Positions 9,456 to 16,922 of a DNA stretch of 64,000 bases are shown in pieces. The position numbers and the translations under genes were made by a program. Position 1 is the stretch's first letter; each line of letters opens with the position of its first letter. The notes beneath the pieces were generated by a model. That model worked only from the letters and a program-made list of their open reading frames with translations. It was not told the DNA's origin and ran no database searches. Location: positions 1-64,000 of the forward strand of contig JAUIGU010000019.1 in the NCBI GenBank assembly GCA_030432595.1, read 5' to 3'. Source of the stretch: Phycisphaerae bacterium (GTDB lineage Bacteria; Planctomycetota; Phycisphaerae; Phycisphaerales; Phycisphaeraceae).

Positions 9456-9940
9456 GGAAAACGCAGAAAAATCAGGAATCGCAAGAAACGCAGGAAAAGA
9501 AACCTTGCGTTATGGCTTTGGTTTTCTGTTGCGTCTGGTCCGCGCGACGATGGCCTTGGTGATGACGAGAAGCTGCTCCGCTTCGTCGCGCAGGTCCGCC
9601 AACCGGGCGGATTCGACGTATTCCATACGCTCGATCACACGTAGCCAGTAGCGGACTTCCGACAAATTCTTTGCCGCGATGCCCAGGCACTTTAAGAAGT
9701 CCCGCACACTCAACGACTCATCCGCCTCGGCAAATTGCGCCCCAGGGGACGAACCGGCGCCGACCAGTTGATCGATCAGGCGACGCGGACGCCGATCACT
9801 CTCCAACGCCTCCGCCAAACGCATCACGCGTACCGTGAATTCAATCGCACGCTCGTGCAGATCCCCCTAAAGCCTTCCATGGCTCACAGTCGGTTTTCCT
9901 GCGTTTCTTGCGTTTCCTGAATTTCCTGCGTTTCTGGATT
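9454..9940. mobile_element. Inverted-array element IA-2 carrying a four-helix-bundle gene
   Basis: The left arm (about 9454-9500) and right arm (about 9892-9940) each hold four or five copies of a 9-nt unit of CAGGAAACG type, oriented towards each other. Read inward the two arms align over about 36 nt (CAGGAA.CGCAAGAAACG). Between them lies one small gene. The right arm also forms the C-terminal tail (QEIQETQETQEN) of the neighbouring membrane protein. Confidence 0.75.
9510..9827 (-). CDS. Four-helix-bundle protein (23S rRNA IVP / S23 family), probable 5' frameshift
   Basis: 105 residues from the in-frame GTG. Resembles the small all-helical S23/IVP family (MRLAEALESDRRPRRLIDQL, FLKCLGIAAKNLSEVRYWL, RDEAEQLLVITKAIV). 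Family members have no known enzymatic activity. The first helix seems to begin upstream: the next codons read DLHERAIEFTVRV, in frame after a TAG, whereas a good ATG at 9878-9880 (MEGFRG) is in another frame. Restoring one base in the C5 run at 9863-9867 would join them, so the gene is either frameshifted, phase-variable or a sequencing artefact. It lies alone between inverted 9-nt arrays. Confidence 0.75.
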   Translation of the reverse strand: MMRLAEALESDRRPRRLIDQLVGAGSSPGAQFAEADESLSVRDFLKCLGIAAKNLSEVRYWLRVIERMEYVESARLADLRDEAEQLLVITKAIVARTRRNRKPKP

Positions 9941-10606
9941 CACATTCGCCACCGCCAGCTTGTAGATCGCCCCGGTCGCTTCACGGTCGAACTTCCAGTC
10001 GTCCAGCAGCAGCCGGCCCTCGCCACCCTGCGCGTCGTAACGCAGGTACGCGATGCCCTTGGTCTTCCAGCGGTCGTCCTCGATCGCGTTGACCTGGTCC
10101 CAGGTCAGGTTCACGCCTTTGTGGTTGCGGACGCCGTTGGGGTCGCCCTCGACCCAGCGCCGCCCGGCGAGCAGCCCGCCCACCAGGAAGTAAAGCCCGA
10201 CCGGCCCGCAAAGCCCCGCCATCACGAACTGCGACGGCGTGTCGAACTCGGCGCGCGACTTCACCTTGTTGGGGTTCTCGGCGTGCTTCTTCGAGTAGCC
10301 CTTCTCCAGCGCGTATTCCGTCCACCGGCTCTGCCAGTCGTCGTGTTGTTCCTTAAAGGCTTGGAGGTCGTTGTAGATCGCCTGCTCCTTGGGGTAGGTC
10401 AGCAGGCCGTCTTTGAGCGAAAGCCCGGTCCAGACGAGCAGGCCCAGCCCGATGACCAGCAGCCGGATGCGGTAGCCCTTGCTGATCGTCGCGCGCACCG
10501 GGCCGGTGGGCAGTTCGTCGGTCGGCGCGGGGGGCGGGACCGGGGCCGGGTCTTCATGGACGGGGTCAGCGGCGGGGTCTTGAGCTTGGGCGTCGTGGTC
10601 GGTCAT
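9884..10606 (-). CDS. Membrane protein of unknown function with repeat-derived C-terminus
   Basis: 240 residues. An acidic Pro-rich cytoplasmic N-terminus, a first membrane helix near residues 48-65 (LLVIGLGLLVWTGLSL), a charged loop of about 75 residues, a second helix near 130-150 (MAGLCGPVGLYFLVGGLLAG), then a soluble domain. No family recognised. The last 17 residues (ETQEIQETQETQEN) are encoded by the right array of element IA-2 and are unlikely to be ancestral. Confidence 0.7.
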   Translation of the reverse strand: MTDHDAQAQDPAADPVHEDPAPVPPPAPTDELPTGPVRATISKGYRIRLLVIGLGLLVWTGLSLKDGLLTYPKEQAIYNDLQAFKEQHDDWQSRWTEYALEKGYSKKHAENPNKVKSRAEFDTPSQFVMAGLCGPVGLYFLVGGLLAGRRWVEGDPNGVRNHKGVNLTWDQVNAIEDDRWKTKGIAYLRYDAQGGEGRLLLDDWKFDREATGAIYKLAVANVNPETQEIQETQETQENRL

Positions 10607-10808
10607 GGCGTCCGTACCTGGGCAGAGCGGCGTGAGCAGGAATGGAATTGGGTCAACAACAAGCGGCGCGGCGGGACACCGCCCAGACCCTAGATCGGCC
10701 GGGTTGTGGGGGGCACATCACCCCGGCCGGAAGGGGCAAGGGTAGCGGAAGGCCTTGTCGCAAGGACCGAAAAAAACGCGCCGCCGCAACTGTCCGCGGC
10801 CGCGCGGC

Positions 10809-11039
10809 TCAGCTCCGCACGCGGTCGATCGCGGTCTGCCACCAGTGGGCCGCCATCATCCGGGCCCCGGGCAGCCGCATCATCTCCGAGAAGCCGCCGC
10901 GATCGACCCGCCGGGTCGGGATGCGCGGCAGCGCACGGTCCTCGGTCAGGGCCCACTCCAGGAATGCGTTGTGGGTCGCGATCATCTGCTCCCGGGATTC
11001 GGGGCGGCGCGACGGGCCGAGCGAGACGGAAAAACCCAC
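10809..11039 (-). CDS. Small protein of unknown function
   Basis: 76 residues from the GTG at 11039, chosen because AAGGAG sits 5 nt upstream. The sequence (MGFSVSLGPSRRPESREQ..., ending AAHWWQTAIDRVRS) is basic, has no membrane segment and matches no family I know. Monocistronic in a 590-bp gap between two same-strand genes. Confidence 0.5.
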   Translation of the reverse strand: MGFSVSLGPSRRPESREQMIATHNAFLEWALTEDRALPRIPTRRVDRGGFSEMMRLPGARMMAAHWWQTAIDRVRS

Positions 11040-11199
11040 GGGCACTCCTTTCCACAGCCGGACAACAAAAAGCGGGCAACGGGCGTGAACCACGCCGAGA
11101 CGGGGTCAGCAGGCCGACCCATGATAGTCGGCAGGTCGGCATAGGCAGAACAAAAAGCCGGAGCCTCGTGGATTCGATCCCTGTATCACTGAATGCGGC

Positions 11200-11844
11200 T
11201 CACGGCGCCGGCTCCGCCCACAGCCCCACCCCGTCCCGCCGCGCCTGCCGCTCCAGCAGCGCGAACCGCTCGAGGTGCCGGTGCGGCCAGCGGTCGTCGG
11301 CCTCGGCCAGGCCCGCCAGCAGCAGACGCTCCGCCAGCAACCCGCCGTCGGCCAATTCGACGTGCGCGAGCAGCCGGCCGAAGTCGCCGCGCAGCCGCGT
11401 CCGCTCGAGGTGTACCGTCACCGTCTGCCCGGCCAGCAGTTGCGTGGTCAGCGCCGCGGCCGCGTCGGCGCCGGGCTCGGCGGGCTGCGCGTCACGCGTC
11501 GGCGTCGCGGGTTTCGCCGTCTCGGGCGTGTCGATGCCCCACACCCGGACGCGCGTCAGCGGCCGATCCACGGCACCGCCGGCAAGGTCGGGCACCGCGA
11601 GGTCGAGCGTGTCGCCGTCGATCACGCGCTGCACCAGGAACGTCCGGCCGTCGTACCGCCCCAGGTCGCCCCGCCCGGCCAACAGAAACCCGCCCCGGTC
11701 CAACACGATCAACACGACCAGCGTCAACGCCAGCGCCGCGAACCGCCACCACCACTTCCGCCGTCGCCGGCGCAGAAACGCCGGCACACCTTCAAAACGC
11801 GGCATGTCTGCTTCACCCTTGTTCTTGCGGCGTTTCGCGGTCAT
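11200..11844 (-). CDS. Membrane-anchored thermonuclease (SNase-like) family protein
   Basis: 214 residues. A basic stretch (RRRRRKWWWR) and one signal-anchor helix (about residues 36-52) place the SNase domain outside the cytoplasm. Domain hallmarks: VIDGDTLDL, RVRVWGIDTPE (Arg and Glu of the active site) and RGDFGRLLAHV (second Arg). Ca2+-dependent phosphodiester cleavage is expected from the family. It lies 7 bp after truB on the same strand, so the two are probably cotranscribed. Confidence 0.85.
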   Translation of the reverse strand: MTAKRRKNKGEADMPRFEGVPAFLRRRRRKWWWRFAALALTLVVLIVLDRGGFLLAGRGDLGRYDGRTFLVQRVIDGDTLDLAVPDLAGGAVDRPLTRVRVWGIDTPETAKPATPTRDAQPAEPGADAAAALTTQLLAGQTVTVHLERTRLRGDFGRLLAHVELADGGLLAERLLLAGLAEADDRWPHRHLERFALLERQARRDGVGLWAEPAP

Positions 11845-11851
11845 ACGCGCC

Positions 11852-12571
11852 TCATCCGTCCAGCGGGATCAGGTCGTCTTGCACGATCGCCTCTTCAAAC
11901 CGCTCGATCGGGTGGGCGCGTTCGAGCGTGAAGCCTCCGACCGCGGTGCGTCGCAGCGACGTGAGGAACCCGCCGGTCCCGAGCGCCCTGCCCAGGTCGC
12001 GCGCGAGGCTGCGGATGTACACGCCCTTGCCGCAGGTGACCCGCAAGCGCGCCGCCGGCCATTCGTAGCCGAGCACCTCGATCGCGTCGATATGAACCGC
12101 GCGCGGCTCGAGTTTCACGTCCTGCCCCTTGCGCGCCAGCGCGTACGCCCGCTGACCATTGACGTGCACGGCCGAGTAAATCGGCGGGACCTGTTTGATG
12201 TCGCCGACGAAGCCTTGGCAGGCGCGTTCTACGTCTTCCCGTTTTGGCGGATGTTCTTCATCCATTCCTTGTGGGGGTTCGGGCGGTGCCTCGGCGTCGT
12301 CGGTCGCGGTGAACGCGCTGAGGTCGATGCCCGCTTCGTACACCTTCGTCTGCCCCATGACCACGTCCATGCGTTTGGTCGCCTTGCCGATGCCGCACAC
12401 GACCACCCCCGTGGCGAGCGGGTCGAGCGTCCCGGCGTGCCCACACTTGACCTTGCCCCGGAAGTCGGGGTTCTGTTGCACCAGCCCCGCGCGGACGGCC
12501 CGGCGGACGTGGCGCACCACATCCATCGACGAAAGGTGCAGCGGCTTGTCCACGACGATCAGACCGTCCAT
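11852..12571 (-). CDS. truB: tRNA pseudouridine-55 synthase TruB
   Basis: Forms pseudouridine 55 in the tRNA T-loop. 239 residues with the N-terminal GLIVVDKPLHLSS block and the catalytic Asp50 in GHAGTLDPLATG. The thumb insertion is acidic and Pro-rich (DAEAPPEPPQG). The RLRVTCGKGVYIRSLARDLG block is typical. The C-terminal PUA-like domain is absent or very short. TAATCT ends 6 nt before the ATG and no Shine-Dalgarno is visible, suggesting a leaderless mRNA. Confidence 0.95.
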   Translation of the reverse strand: MDGLIVVDKPLHLSSMDVVRHVRRAVRAGLVQQNPDFRGKVKCGHAGTLDPLATGVVVCGIGKATKRMDVVMGQTKVYEAGIDLSAFTATDDAEAPPEPPQGMDEEHPPKREDVERACQGFVGDIKQVPPIYSAVHVNGQRAYALARKGQDVKLEPRAVHIDAIEVLGYEWPAARLRVTCGKGVYIRSLARDLGRALGTGGFLTSLRRTAVGGFTLERAHPIERFEEAIVQDDLIPLDG

Positions 12572-12577
12572 GCCCGC

Positions 12578-12583
12578 AGATTA
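12578..12583 (-). promoter_or_regulatory. Putative leaderless -10 element of truB
   Basis: TAATCT on the minus strand, 6 nt (GCGGGC) before the ATG. The same geometry recurs before many genes here. Confidence 0.55.
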
Positions 12584-12590
12584 CGGCGGT

Positions 12591-12670
12591 TCAACCGAGC
12601 CGGGAGCGTCAGCGACCGGTCGTGCTCCAACCCCGGCGGCATCCGATCGTTCACGCGCCCGGCTCGGTTG
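12591..12670. repeat. REP family B, inverted pair
   Basis: AACCGAGCCGGGAGCGTCAG and, about 45 nt later, its diverged inverse (GATCGTTCACGCGCCCGGCT). Same family as the copies around RAYT2 at 26.8-27.5 kb and at 19653-19769. Confidence 0.8.
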
Positions 12671-12694
12671 GGAATCCGCCCTTTCAAAAAGCCG

Positions 12695-12711
12695 ATATCG
12701 CGGTACGATAT
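12695..12711 (+). promoter_or_regulatory. Inverted repeat overlapping the Rrf2-regulator promoter
   Basis: ATATCG-N5-CGATAT, with the putative -10 TACGAT (12704-12709) lying across its right half and the start codon 8 nt further on. Its position suggests an autoregulatory operator for the Rrf2 protein encoded immediately downstream. Confidence 0.5.
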
Positions 12712-12717
12712 TCGCTT

Positions 12718-13200
12718 ATGCCGCTGCTCTACTCCACGACCTGTGCCTACGCGATCCGGGCGCTGTGCCGGCTGACCGTCATCGCCGGCGACCGCTACGT
12801 GCAGGTCGGCGACATCTGCGAGGGCACCGACCTGCCCGCGCCGTTCATCGCCAAGGTGCTGCGCGAACTCGTCGAGGCCAGGCTGCTCGTCAGCGCCAAA
12901 GGCCGCGGCGGCGGGTACGCGCTGGCCAAGAAGCCCGACAAGATCCGCCTCATGGACGTCGTCGAGGCCGTCGACGGCAAGGACCATTGCAACCGCTGCG
13001 TGGTCGGCCTCGCCGCGTGCAACGACAAGCAGCCCTGCCCCCAGCACGACGCCTTCAAACCCGTCCGCGAAGAGATCGTCACCTACCTCAAAGACACCAC
13101 CCTCGCGCAGATGGCCGAGGCCCTGGAACGCAAACTCGAACTCATCGGCCGCGGCATCCAAGACCCCGAGGGCGGCCGGCCGGTGGTGAAGCGGCAGTAG
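12718..13200 (+). CDS. Rrf2 family transcriptional regulator with cysteine cluster
   Basis: 160 residues. N-terminal winged helix (YAIRALCRLTVIAG, VGDICEGTDLPAPFIAKVL, GRGGGYALAKKPDKI), then a dimerisation helix. Cysteines in HCNRCVVGLAACNDKQPC match the region where IscR, NsrR and RirA ligate an Fe-S cluster, so iron, NO or redox sensing is a reasonable inference. The ATG at 12718 has TACGAT 8 nt upstream and no Shine-Dalgarno. An ATATCG/CGATAT palindrome overlaps the promoter. No Fe-S assembly genes are adjacent. Confidence 0.88.
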   Translation: MPLLYSTTCAYAIRALCRLTVIAGDRYVQVGDICEGTDLPAPFIAKVLRELVEARLLVSAKGRGGGYALAKKPDKIRLMDVVEAVDGKDHCNRCVVGLAACNDKQPCPQHDAFKPVREEIVTYLKDTTLAQMAEALERKLELIGRGIQDPEGGRPVVKRQ

Positions 13201-13221
13201 CCTGAATCAATGGTGATTGTG

Positions 13222-13288
13222 GGGTGCCACCGTCCCTTGCGACGGTGTTGTGGTTATCGAGCACGGTCGCAAGCAACCGTGGCACCCA
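13222..13288. repeat. REP family D, inverted pair
   Basis: GGGTGCCACCGTCCCTTGCG and its inverse CGCAAGCAACCGTGGCACCC face each other. The family recurs at 47565-47655. No RAYT gene is adjacent. Confidence 0.8.
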
Positions 13289-13309
13289 CAGTGTTTTACT
13301 AACGCAGAT

Positions 13310-14395
13310 TCACTCCGCCGGGTCTGGCTCGACGTGCCCTTGCCGCCGGTCTGCCCAGCGCATCAACAACAAACCGAACTCGAACAGCGCGTACAGCGGC
13401 ACCGACAGCACGACCATGCTCAAGAGGTCCGTCGGCGTCAGGATGCCGCCCAAGCACACGCACACAAACAGCGCGTACTTCCGGCCCTTCGCGAGCACGT
13501 CCGGGTCGATCAGCCCCGTCCAGCCGACCACGAGCATCAGCACCGGCACCTGGAACGCGGCGACCACGCCCAGCCCCAGGAACGCGGCGAAGCGGATGTA
13601 CTCATCGACCTTGGGCAGCGGCGTCATGAGTTGGCGCTGCGCCATCGCGAGGTCGACCACATTGCCGTGGATGACCGTGCGCACCGTGCGCGACGGGCCG
13701 TCGATCCACATCAGACCTTCGAGCAGCGGCTCCGGGCTGGCCGACAACACGGGCAGCGCGGGGATGACCGCGGTCGCCGGGTCTTCGAAGCTGGCCGGGT
13801 CGGGCGCGTCGCCGCCGTAGACGTGGGTCATCAGCGCGCCCGTTACCGCGTCGGGCGCGCCGACGTTGGGCGGCGGGTACAGCCGCGCGAACGTCATGAA
13901 AAACATCAGCGCCACCGGCAGCATCACGTAGTACGCGAACGCCACGCCCAACGCCGTCATCACCGTGCTGAACGGCACGAGGATGTGTACCGCCCGGCGC
14001 TCGTGCGAATACAGACCCACCGCGATGAACCGCCAGAGCTGGTACAGCACCCACGGCGACGCGATGATCAGCGCCGCGATGAAACCCACCGGCAGGTACA
14101 CGCTCGTGAACCCGGCCGTCGGGTCGGTCACGTACATCTGCGGCGCGTACCCCGTCTCGCGCAGCGCGGTGATCAGCGGCCGACAGATCCACGCGATCAG
14201 CCGCGTCGTGACCGGCGGCAGCACCACGACAAAGAACACGAGGAACACCCCGACCAACGCCCGGATCACGCAGCTACGCAGCTCTTCGAGGTGGTCGCCC
14301 AGCGGCATCGCCCGGTCGTCGTCGCCCGTATTGAACAGCGGCCGCGTCGCCTCCGTGGCGCGGGGGTCGTCGTCGTAGCCCTGGTCGAGCGGCAT
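13310..14395 (-). CDS. tatC: Twin-arginine translocase subunit TatC, with enlarged periplasmic loop
   Basis: Membrane receptor of the Tat export pathway. 361 residues against a usual 240-280. The N-terminal signature MPLGDHLEELRSCVIRAL, the six hydrophobic helices and the FAAFLGLGVVAAFQVP block are all present. The excess is a roughly 95-residue insertion (about residues 172-268, YPPPNVGAPDAV to PLPKVDEY) in the second periplasmic loop. TACCAT lies 7 nt before the start. No tatA/B gene is adjacent. Confidence 0.95.
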   Translation of the reverse strand: MPLDQGYDDDPRATEATRPLFNTGDDDRAMPLGDHLEELRSCVIRALVGVFLVFFVVVLPPVTTRLIAWICRPLITALRETGYAPQMYVTDPTAGFTSVYLPVGFIAALIIASPWVLYQLWRFIAVGLYSHERRAVHILVPFSTVMTALGVAFAYYVMLPVALMFFMTFARLYPPPNVGAPDAVTGALMTHVYGGDAPDPASFEDPATAVIPALPVLSASPEPLLEGLMWIDGPSRTVRTVIHGNVVDLAMAQRQLMTPLPKVDEYIRFAAFLGLGVVAAFQVPVLMLVVGWTGLIDPDVLAKGRKYALFVCVCLGGILTPTDLLSMVVLSVPLYALFEFGLLLMRWADRRQGHVEPDPAE

Positions 14396-14405
14396 GGCGT
14401 GGATG

Positions 14406-14502
14406 GTAGCCAGTAGCCGGGAGTCAGTAGTCTGTAGCGAAACATTCCGCGATCCGACTGATTTCTCGCTTCTGTCTACTGACTACTGTCTCCTGACTAC
14501 TC
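14406..14502. repeat. Inverted-array element IA-1 (7-nt units) between tatC and queA
   Basis: Left arm 14406-14440: GTAGCCA GTAGCCG and three more 7-nt units. Right arm 14466-14502, on the opposite strand: AGTAGTC AGGAGAC and three more. The arms are inverted, with about 25 nt between. The queA stop codon TAG falls inside the right arm. Confidence 0.7.
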
Positions 14503-15603
14503 ACAAAGAAGCATCGCGTCGCCGTACGAATAGAAGCGGTAGCCGTGCTCGATCGCTTCGCGGTACCACGCCAGCAGGTTTTCGAGCCCGACGCCCGGAA
14601 GCGCCGCGACCATGGCCAGCAGCGTCGAACGCGGCAGGTGGAAGTTGGTGAGCAAAGCATCGGTGTGCCGGAAGGTAAAGCCCGCGTCGGGCCGGATGAA
14701 GAGCCGCGTTTCGCCCGCGAGGCCGTCGGGGCGTTCGACGGCGTCTGGCAACGGGTGCGGCAGGGATTCGAGGGTGCGCACGGCGGTGGTGCCGACAACG
14801 AGGGTGCGCCCGCCGCGTTGCCGCGTGTCGTGCAACGCCGTGAGCGTGTCGGCGGGGACGTGGTACCGCTCGGCGTGCATGTCGTGGTCGTCGAGGTGGT
14901 CCGCGCGCACCGGCATGAACGTGCCCACGCCGACGTGCAGCGTGACACCGGCGCGTCGGACCTCGAGTTGATCGAGCCGGGTCAACAGTTCCGGCGTGAA
15001 GTGCAGGCCGGCCGTGGGCGCCGCGACCGAGCCCGGGTCGTCTGCGTAGACCGTGTTGTAGCGGGCCACGTCCGCCTCGTTGAGTTCGGGCAACCCGAGC
15101 GTCTTTCGCGCCTTGCGGATGTACGGCGGCAGCGGCGGCCGGCCGACGCGCTGCAGCGCCGCGAACGAACGGCCTTGATCCAGCGTTGCTCCAGTAGCGT
15201 TTCGCGGTTGCGCCGACCACATTCCCGGCGCGGTGCGCTTCAAGAGTTCGAGGTTCAGCTCGTCGCCGAGCGTGATGGTTTCGCCGGGTTCGGGCTTGCC
15301 GCGCGTCTCGATCATCAGTGACCACACCCCGTTCGGCTCGGTATCGAGAAACAACCCCGTGACCTTGCCGTCGGTTTTCGTCCGCACGCCTTCGAGGTAC
15401 GCGGGCAGCACCCGGCTGCGGTTGACCACCATGAGGTCGCCGGATTTCACCACGCCCAGCTCGGGCAGGTCGCGGACCCGGCGGTGCTCCAACGTCTGCG
15501 TCTCGCGATGGATCACCATCAGCCGGGCGCTGTCGCGCGGCTCGGCCGGCGTCGTCGCGATCAGGCCGTCGGGCAGGTCGAAGTCGAGGGCGTCGGTGCG
15601 CAC
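14497..15603 (-). CDS. queA: S-adenosylmethionine:tRNA ribosyltransferase-isomerase QueA
   Basis: Transfers and isomerises the ribosyl of SAM to make epoxyqueuosine in tRNA. 368 residues from the GTG at 15603 (MRTDALDFDLPDGLIATTPA); TACCCT lies 7 nt upstream. Conserved blocks are seen: SGDLMVVNRSRVLPA, YNTVYADDPGSVAAPTAGLH, LHVGVGTFMPVRADHLDDH, ERYHVPADT and TNFHLPRSTLLAMV. An upstream extension of the frame runs through a 7-nt G-rich array and was rejected. The stop codon lies in the array of IA-1. Confidence 0.95.
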   Translation of the reverse strand: MRTDALDFDLPDGLIATTPAEPRDSARLMVIHRETQTLEHRRVRDLPELGVVKSGDLMVVNRSRVLPAYLEGVRTKTDGKVTGLFLDTEPNGVWSLMIETRGKPEPGETITLGDELNLELLKRTAPGMWSAQPRNATGATLDQGRSFAALQRVGRPPLPPYIRKARKTLGLPELNEADVARYNTVYADDPGSVAAPTAGLHFTPELLTRLDQLEVRRAGVTLHVGVGTFMPVRADHLDDHDMHAERYHVPADTLTALHDTRQRGGRTLVVGTTAVRTLESLPHPLPDAVERPDGLAGETRLFIRPDAGFTFRHTDALLTNFHLPRSTLLAMVAALPGVGLENLLAWYREAIEHGYRFYSYGDAMLLCE

Positions 15604-15611
15604 GGGAAGCA

Positions 15612-15648
15612 GGGTACGGGGTACCGGGGTCCGGGGATTGGGGATCAG
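15612..15648. repeat. Single 7-nt G-rich array upstream of queA
   Basis: TACGGGG TACCGGGG TCCGGGG ATTGGGG: four G4 runs at a near 7-nt period. No inverted second arm within the neighbouring 300 bp. The unit type matches 38398-38494, 52453-52530 and 28225-28254, and the runs satisfy a G-quadruplex pattern. Confidence 0.7.
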
Positions 15649-15930
15649 GAAAACGAAACCGTAAAAGAAGCCCACGCTCTTTGAGCGTGGGTCTCAGCCC
15701 TGAAAGGGCTGGACATCCGTGAGGAGATTCTCGTTCACAGGCTTCGTCGTAAAACGCAGAATCAACTGTGGTGCTACCGCAACATCCCGTGCATCGGGTA
15801 TTTCCAAGACGCGAAGAGCCGGACACCACATGGTTCAACGCTGTCGGAAACAACTTCTTTTGCCGCAATTCCTCAATAACTGGCACCCTGCCGGATACGC
15901 CTTCGCCGACAGCGGTTTCGCGCGGCAACC
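15649..15930. other. Intergenic region with two palindromes and no confident gene
   Basis: Contains a hairpin CCCACGCTC/GAGCGTGGG (15671-15691, sharing the arm of the sodA terminator) and CAGCCCTGAAAGGGCTG (15695-15711). The remaining 220 bp is AT-richer than its surroundings and shows only short, unconvincing frames on either strand; it could be a decayed gene. Confidence 0.5.
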
Positions 15931-16281
15931 TTGCGGGTGGACTTCGCGCCCCGGCACAACCTGGCGATCGACGCGATCCGGGCCGAGCGCTTCGGGCCCG
16001 AGGCGCTGCTGGCCGAGGCCGTCGCACGCGGGCGATCCACCCTGGACGGCCCGCTGCTGCCCGGCCGGCCCGACGGCGACGCCGCGCAGGCCTGTAACCG
16101 CGGCGCAGACTGTGAACACACCGCCGTCTGGAGCACCGGCGACGCGTACGAGCCTTCGTGCCCCGCCGCCCCCGACACGTCGCCGCCCCACCCCGACCCA
16201 CCCGCCGAGTTTCCGCCGACCGGCGTCGAAAGCCTCGGCCTGGCTGCGCCGCCCGGCAGCTTGCTCGACGTATTCGCGTGA
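15931..16281 (+). CDS. Hypothetical protein
   Basis: 116 residues at most, from TTG 15931 or GTG 15937. Codon use is GC3-rich like true genes here, and the N-terminal half reads as a helix (APRHNLAIDAIRAERF, ALLAEAVARG). The C-terminal half is Pro-rich and probably disordered. No recognised domain and no Shine-Dalgarno. A real gene is more likely than not, but the start is unsupported. Confidence 0.4.
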   Translation: MRVDFAPRHNLAIDAIRAERFGPEALLAEAVARGRSTLDGPLLPGRPDGDAAQACNRGADCEHTAVWSTGDAYEPSCPAAPDTSPPHPDPPAEFPPTGVESLGLAAPPGSLLDVFA

Positions 16282-16349
16282 GACCACCGGTTGCGGAGTC
16301 CGCCGCGACCCAACGAGTCGCGCCGGCGATCCTTGGGCCATGGCGACGG

Positions 16350-16375
16350 ACGCGCAGGCCGTTGGCCTGCGGCTG
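16350..16375. repeat. REP family A, diverged single copy
   Basis: GCGCAGGCCGTTGGCCTGCGGC keeps the outer arms of the RAYT1-associated palindrome with a changed centre. Sits just beyond the 3' end of the DUF501 gene. Confidence 0.65.
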
Positions 16376-16379
16376 GAAG

Positions 16380-16922
16380 TCATTGTGTGCGCGGTTGACG
16401 CTTTGCGTGCAACCGTTCGTCCTCCGCGACGACACCCAACATCGTCAACACGGTTTCGCCTACGGGGTTGCCGCCGGGCTCCGCGATGGCGTGCGCCGCG
16501 TGGGCGTGGAGGCACTTGATGTGGTCGAAGCCCGCCACGCCGGCGACCCCGCCGCGGAAGGTTCGCAACAACGACGGCGCGGCTTCGACGACGGCGCGGT
16601 CTTCCGGCGTCAGCATCGCCCACCGCTGCGCCGCGTAACGCCGGTGCGCTTCGTGCAGTTGTTCACGCAGTTCAGGCTCGTCCTCGACACGTTGTTCGAG
16701 CTGTTTGATCCACCCCCGCCGTTCGAGGTCGGCGATCGCCGTGTGCAGGTCGCCCGGCAACAACCAGTAGATCGTGGGAAACGGAACAAAATGCCCGTGC
16801 TCACGACGCAGCGGGTAGACCGTTTCGATGTGGCGATCGGGTGATTCGGCGATCTGGCGATTTGCGGCAACAGACGAAAGCATCGATTCAGATCCTACGC
16901 GTCCCGTCATTTCAATCGCCAA
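16380..16922 (-). CDS. DUF501 family protein with array-derived N-terminus
   Basis: Up to 180 residues. From about residue 35 it matches DUF501: YPLRREHGHFVPFPTIYWLL, LHTAIADLERRGWIKQLE, then a His/Tyr-rich RRYAAQRWAMLTPEDRA and a Gly-rich HIKCLHAHAAHAIAEPGGN. The function of the family is unknown. The first 30 or so residues (NRQIAESPDRHIE) are encoded by the left 8-nt array of IA-4, so the native start is unclear (ATG at 16880 or a later codon). Confidence 0.75.
   Translation of the reverse strand: MAIEMTGRVGSESMLSSVAANRQIAESPDRHIETVYPLRREHGHFVPFPTIYWLLPGDLHTAIADLERRGWIKQLEQRVEDEPELREQLHEAHRRYAAQRWAMLTPEDRAVVEAAPSLLRTFRGGVAGVAGFDHIKCLHAHAAHAIAEPGGNPVGETVLTMLGVVAEDERLHAKRQPRTQ

Noticed and set aside
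11160-11200. tRNA-like GGATTCGATCCC sequence
   Set aside because: Resembles a T-loop but has no 5-bp T stem, no acceptor pairing and no anticodon arm at the right distance.
11158-11215. Possible terminator GAGCCGG ... CCGGCTTTTT after the SNase gene (minus strand)
   Set aside because: The stem halves are separated by a loop of more than 35 nt and overlap the coding 3' end, so a simple intrinsic terminator is not supported.
12622-12717. Upstream extension of the Rrf2 regulator
   Set aside because: Would run through a REP copy and the operator/promoter; the ATG at 12718 matches family start and leaderless geometry.
10706-12775. 689-aa plus-strand open frame over truB and the SNase gene
   Set aside because: Ser/Arg/Pro-rich shadow; the minus-strand products are clear TruB and SNase-family proteins.
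15768-16097. 109-aa plus-strand frame starting MVLPQHPVHRVF
   Set aside because: Overlaps the better-coded 15931-16281 frame, turns into Arg/Ala-rich noise in its second half, and has no promoter or ribosome-binding signal.
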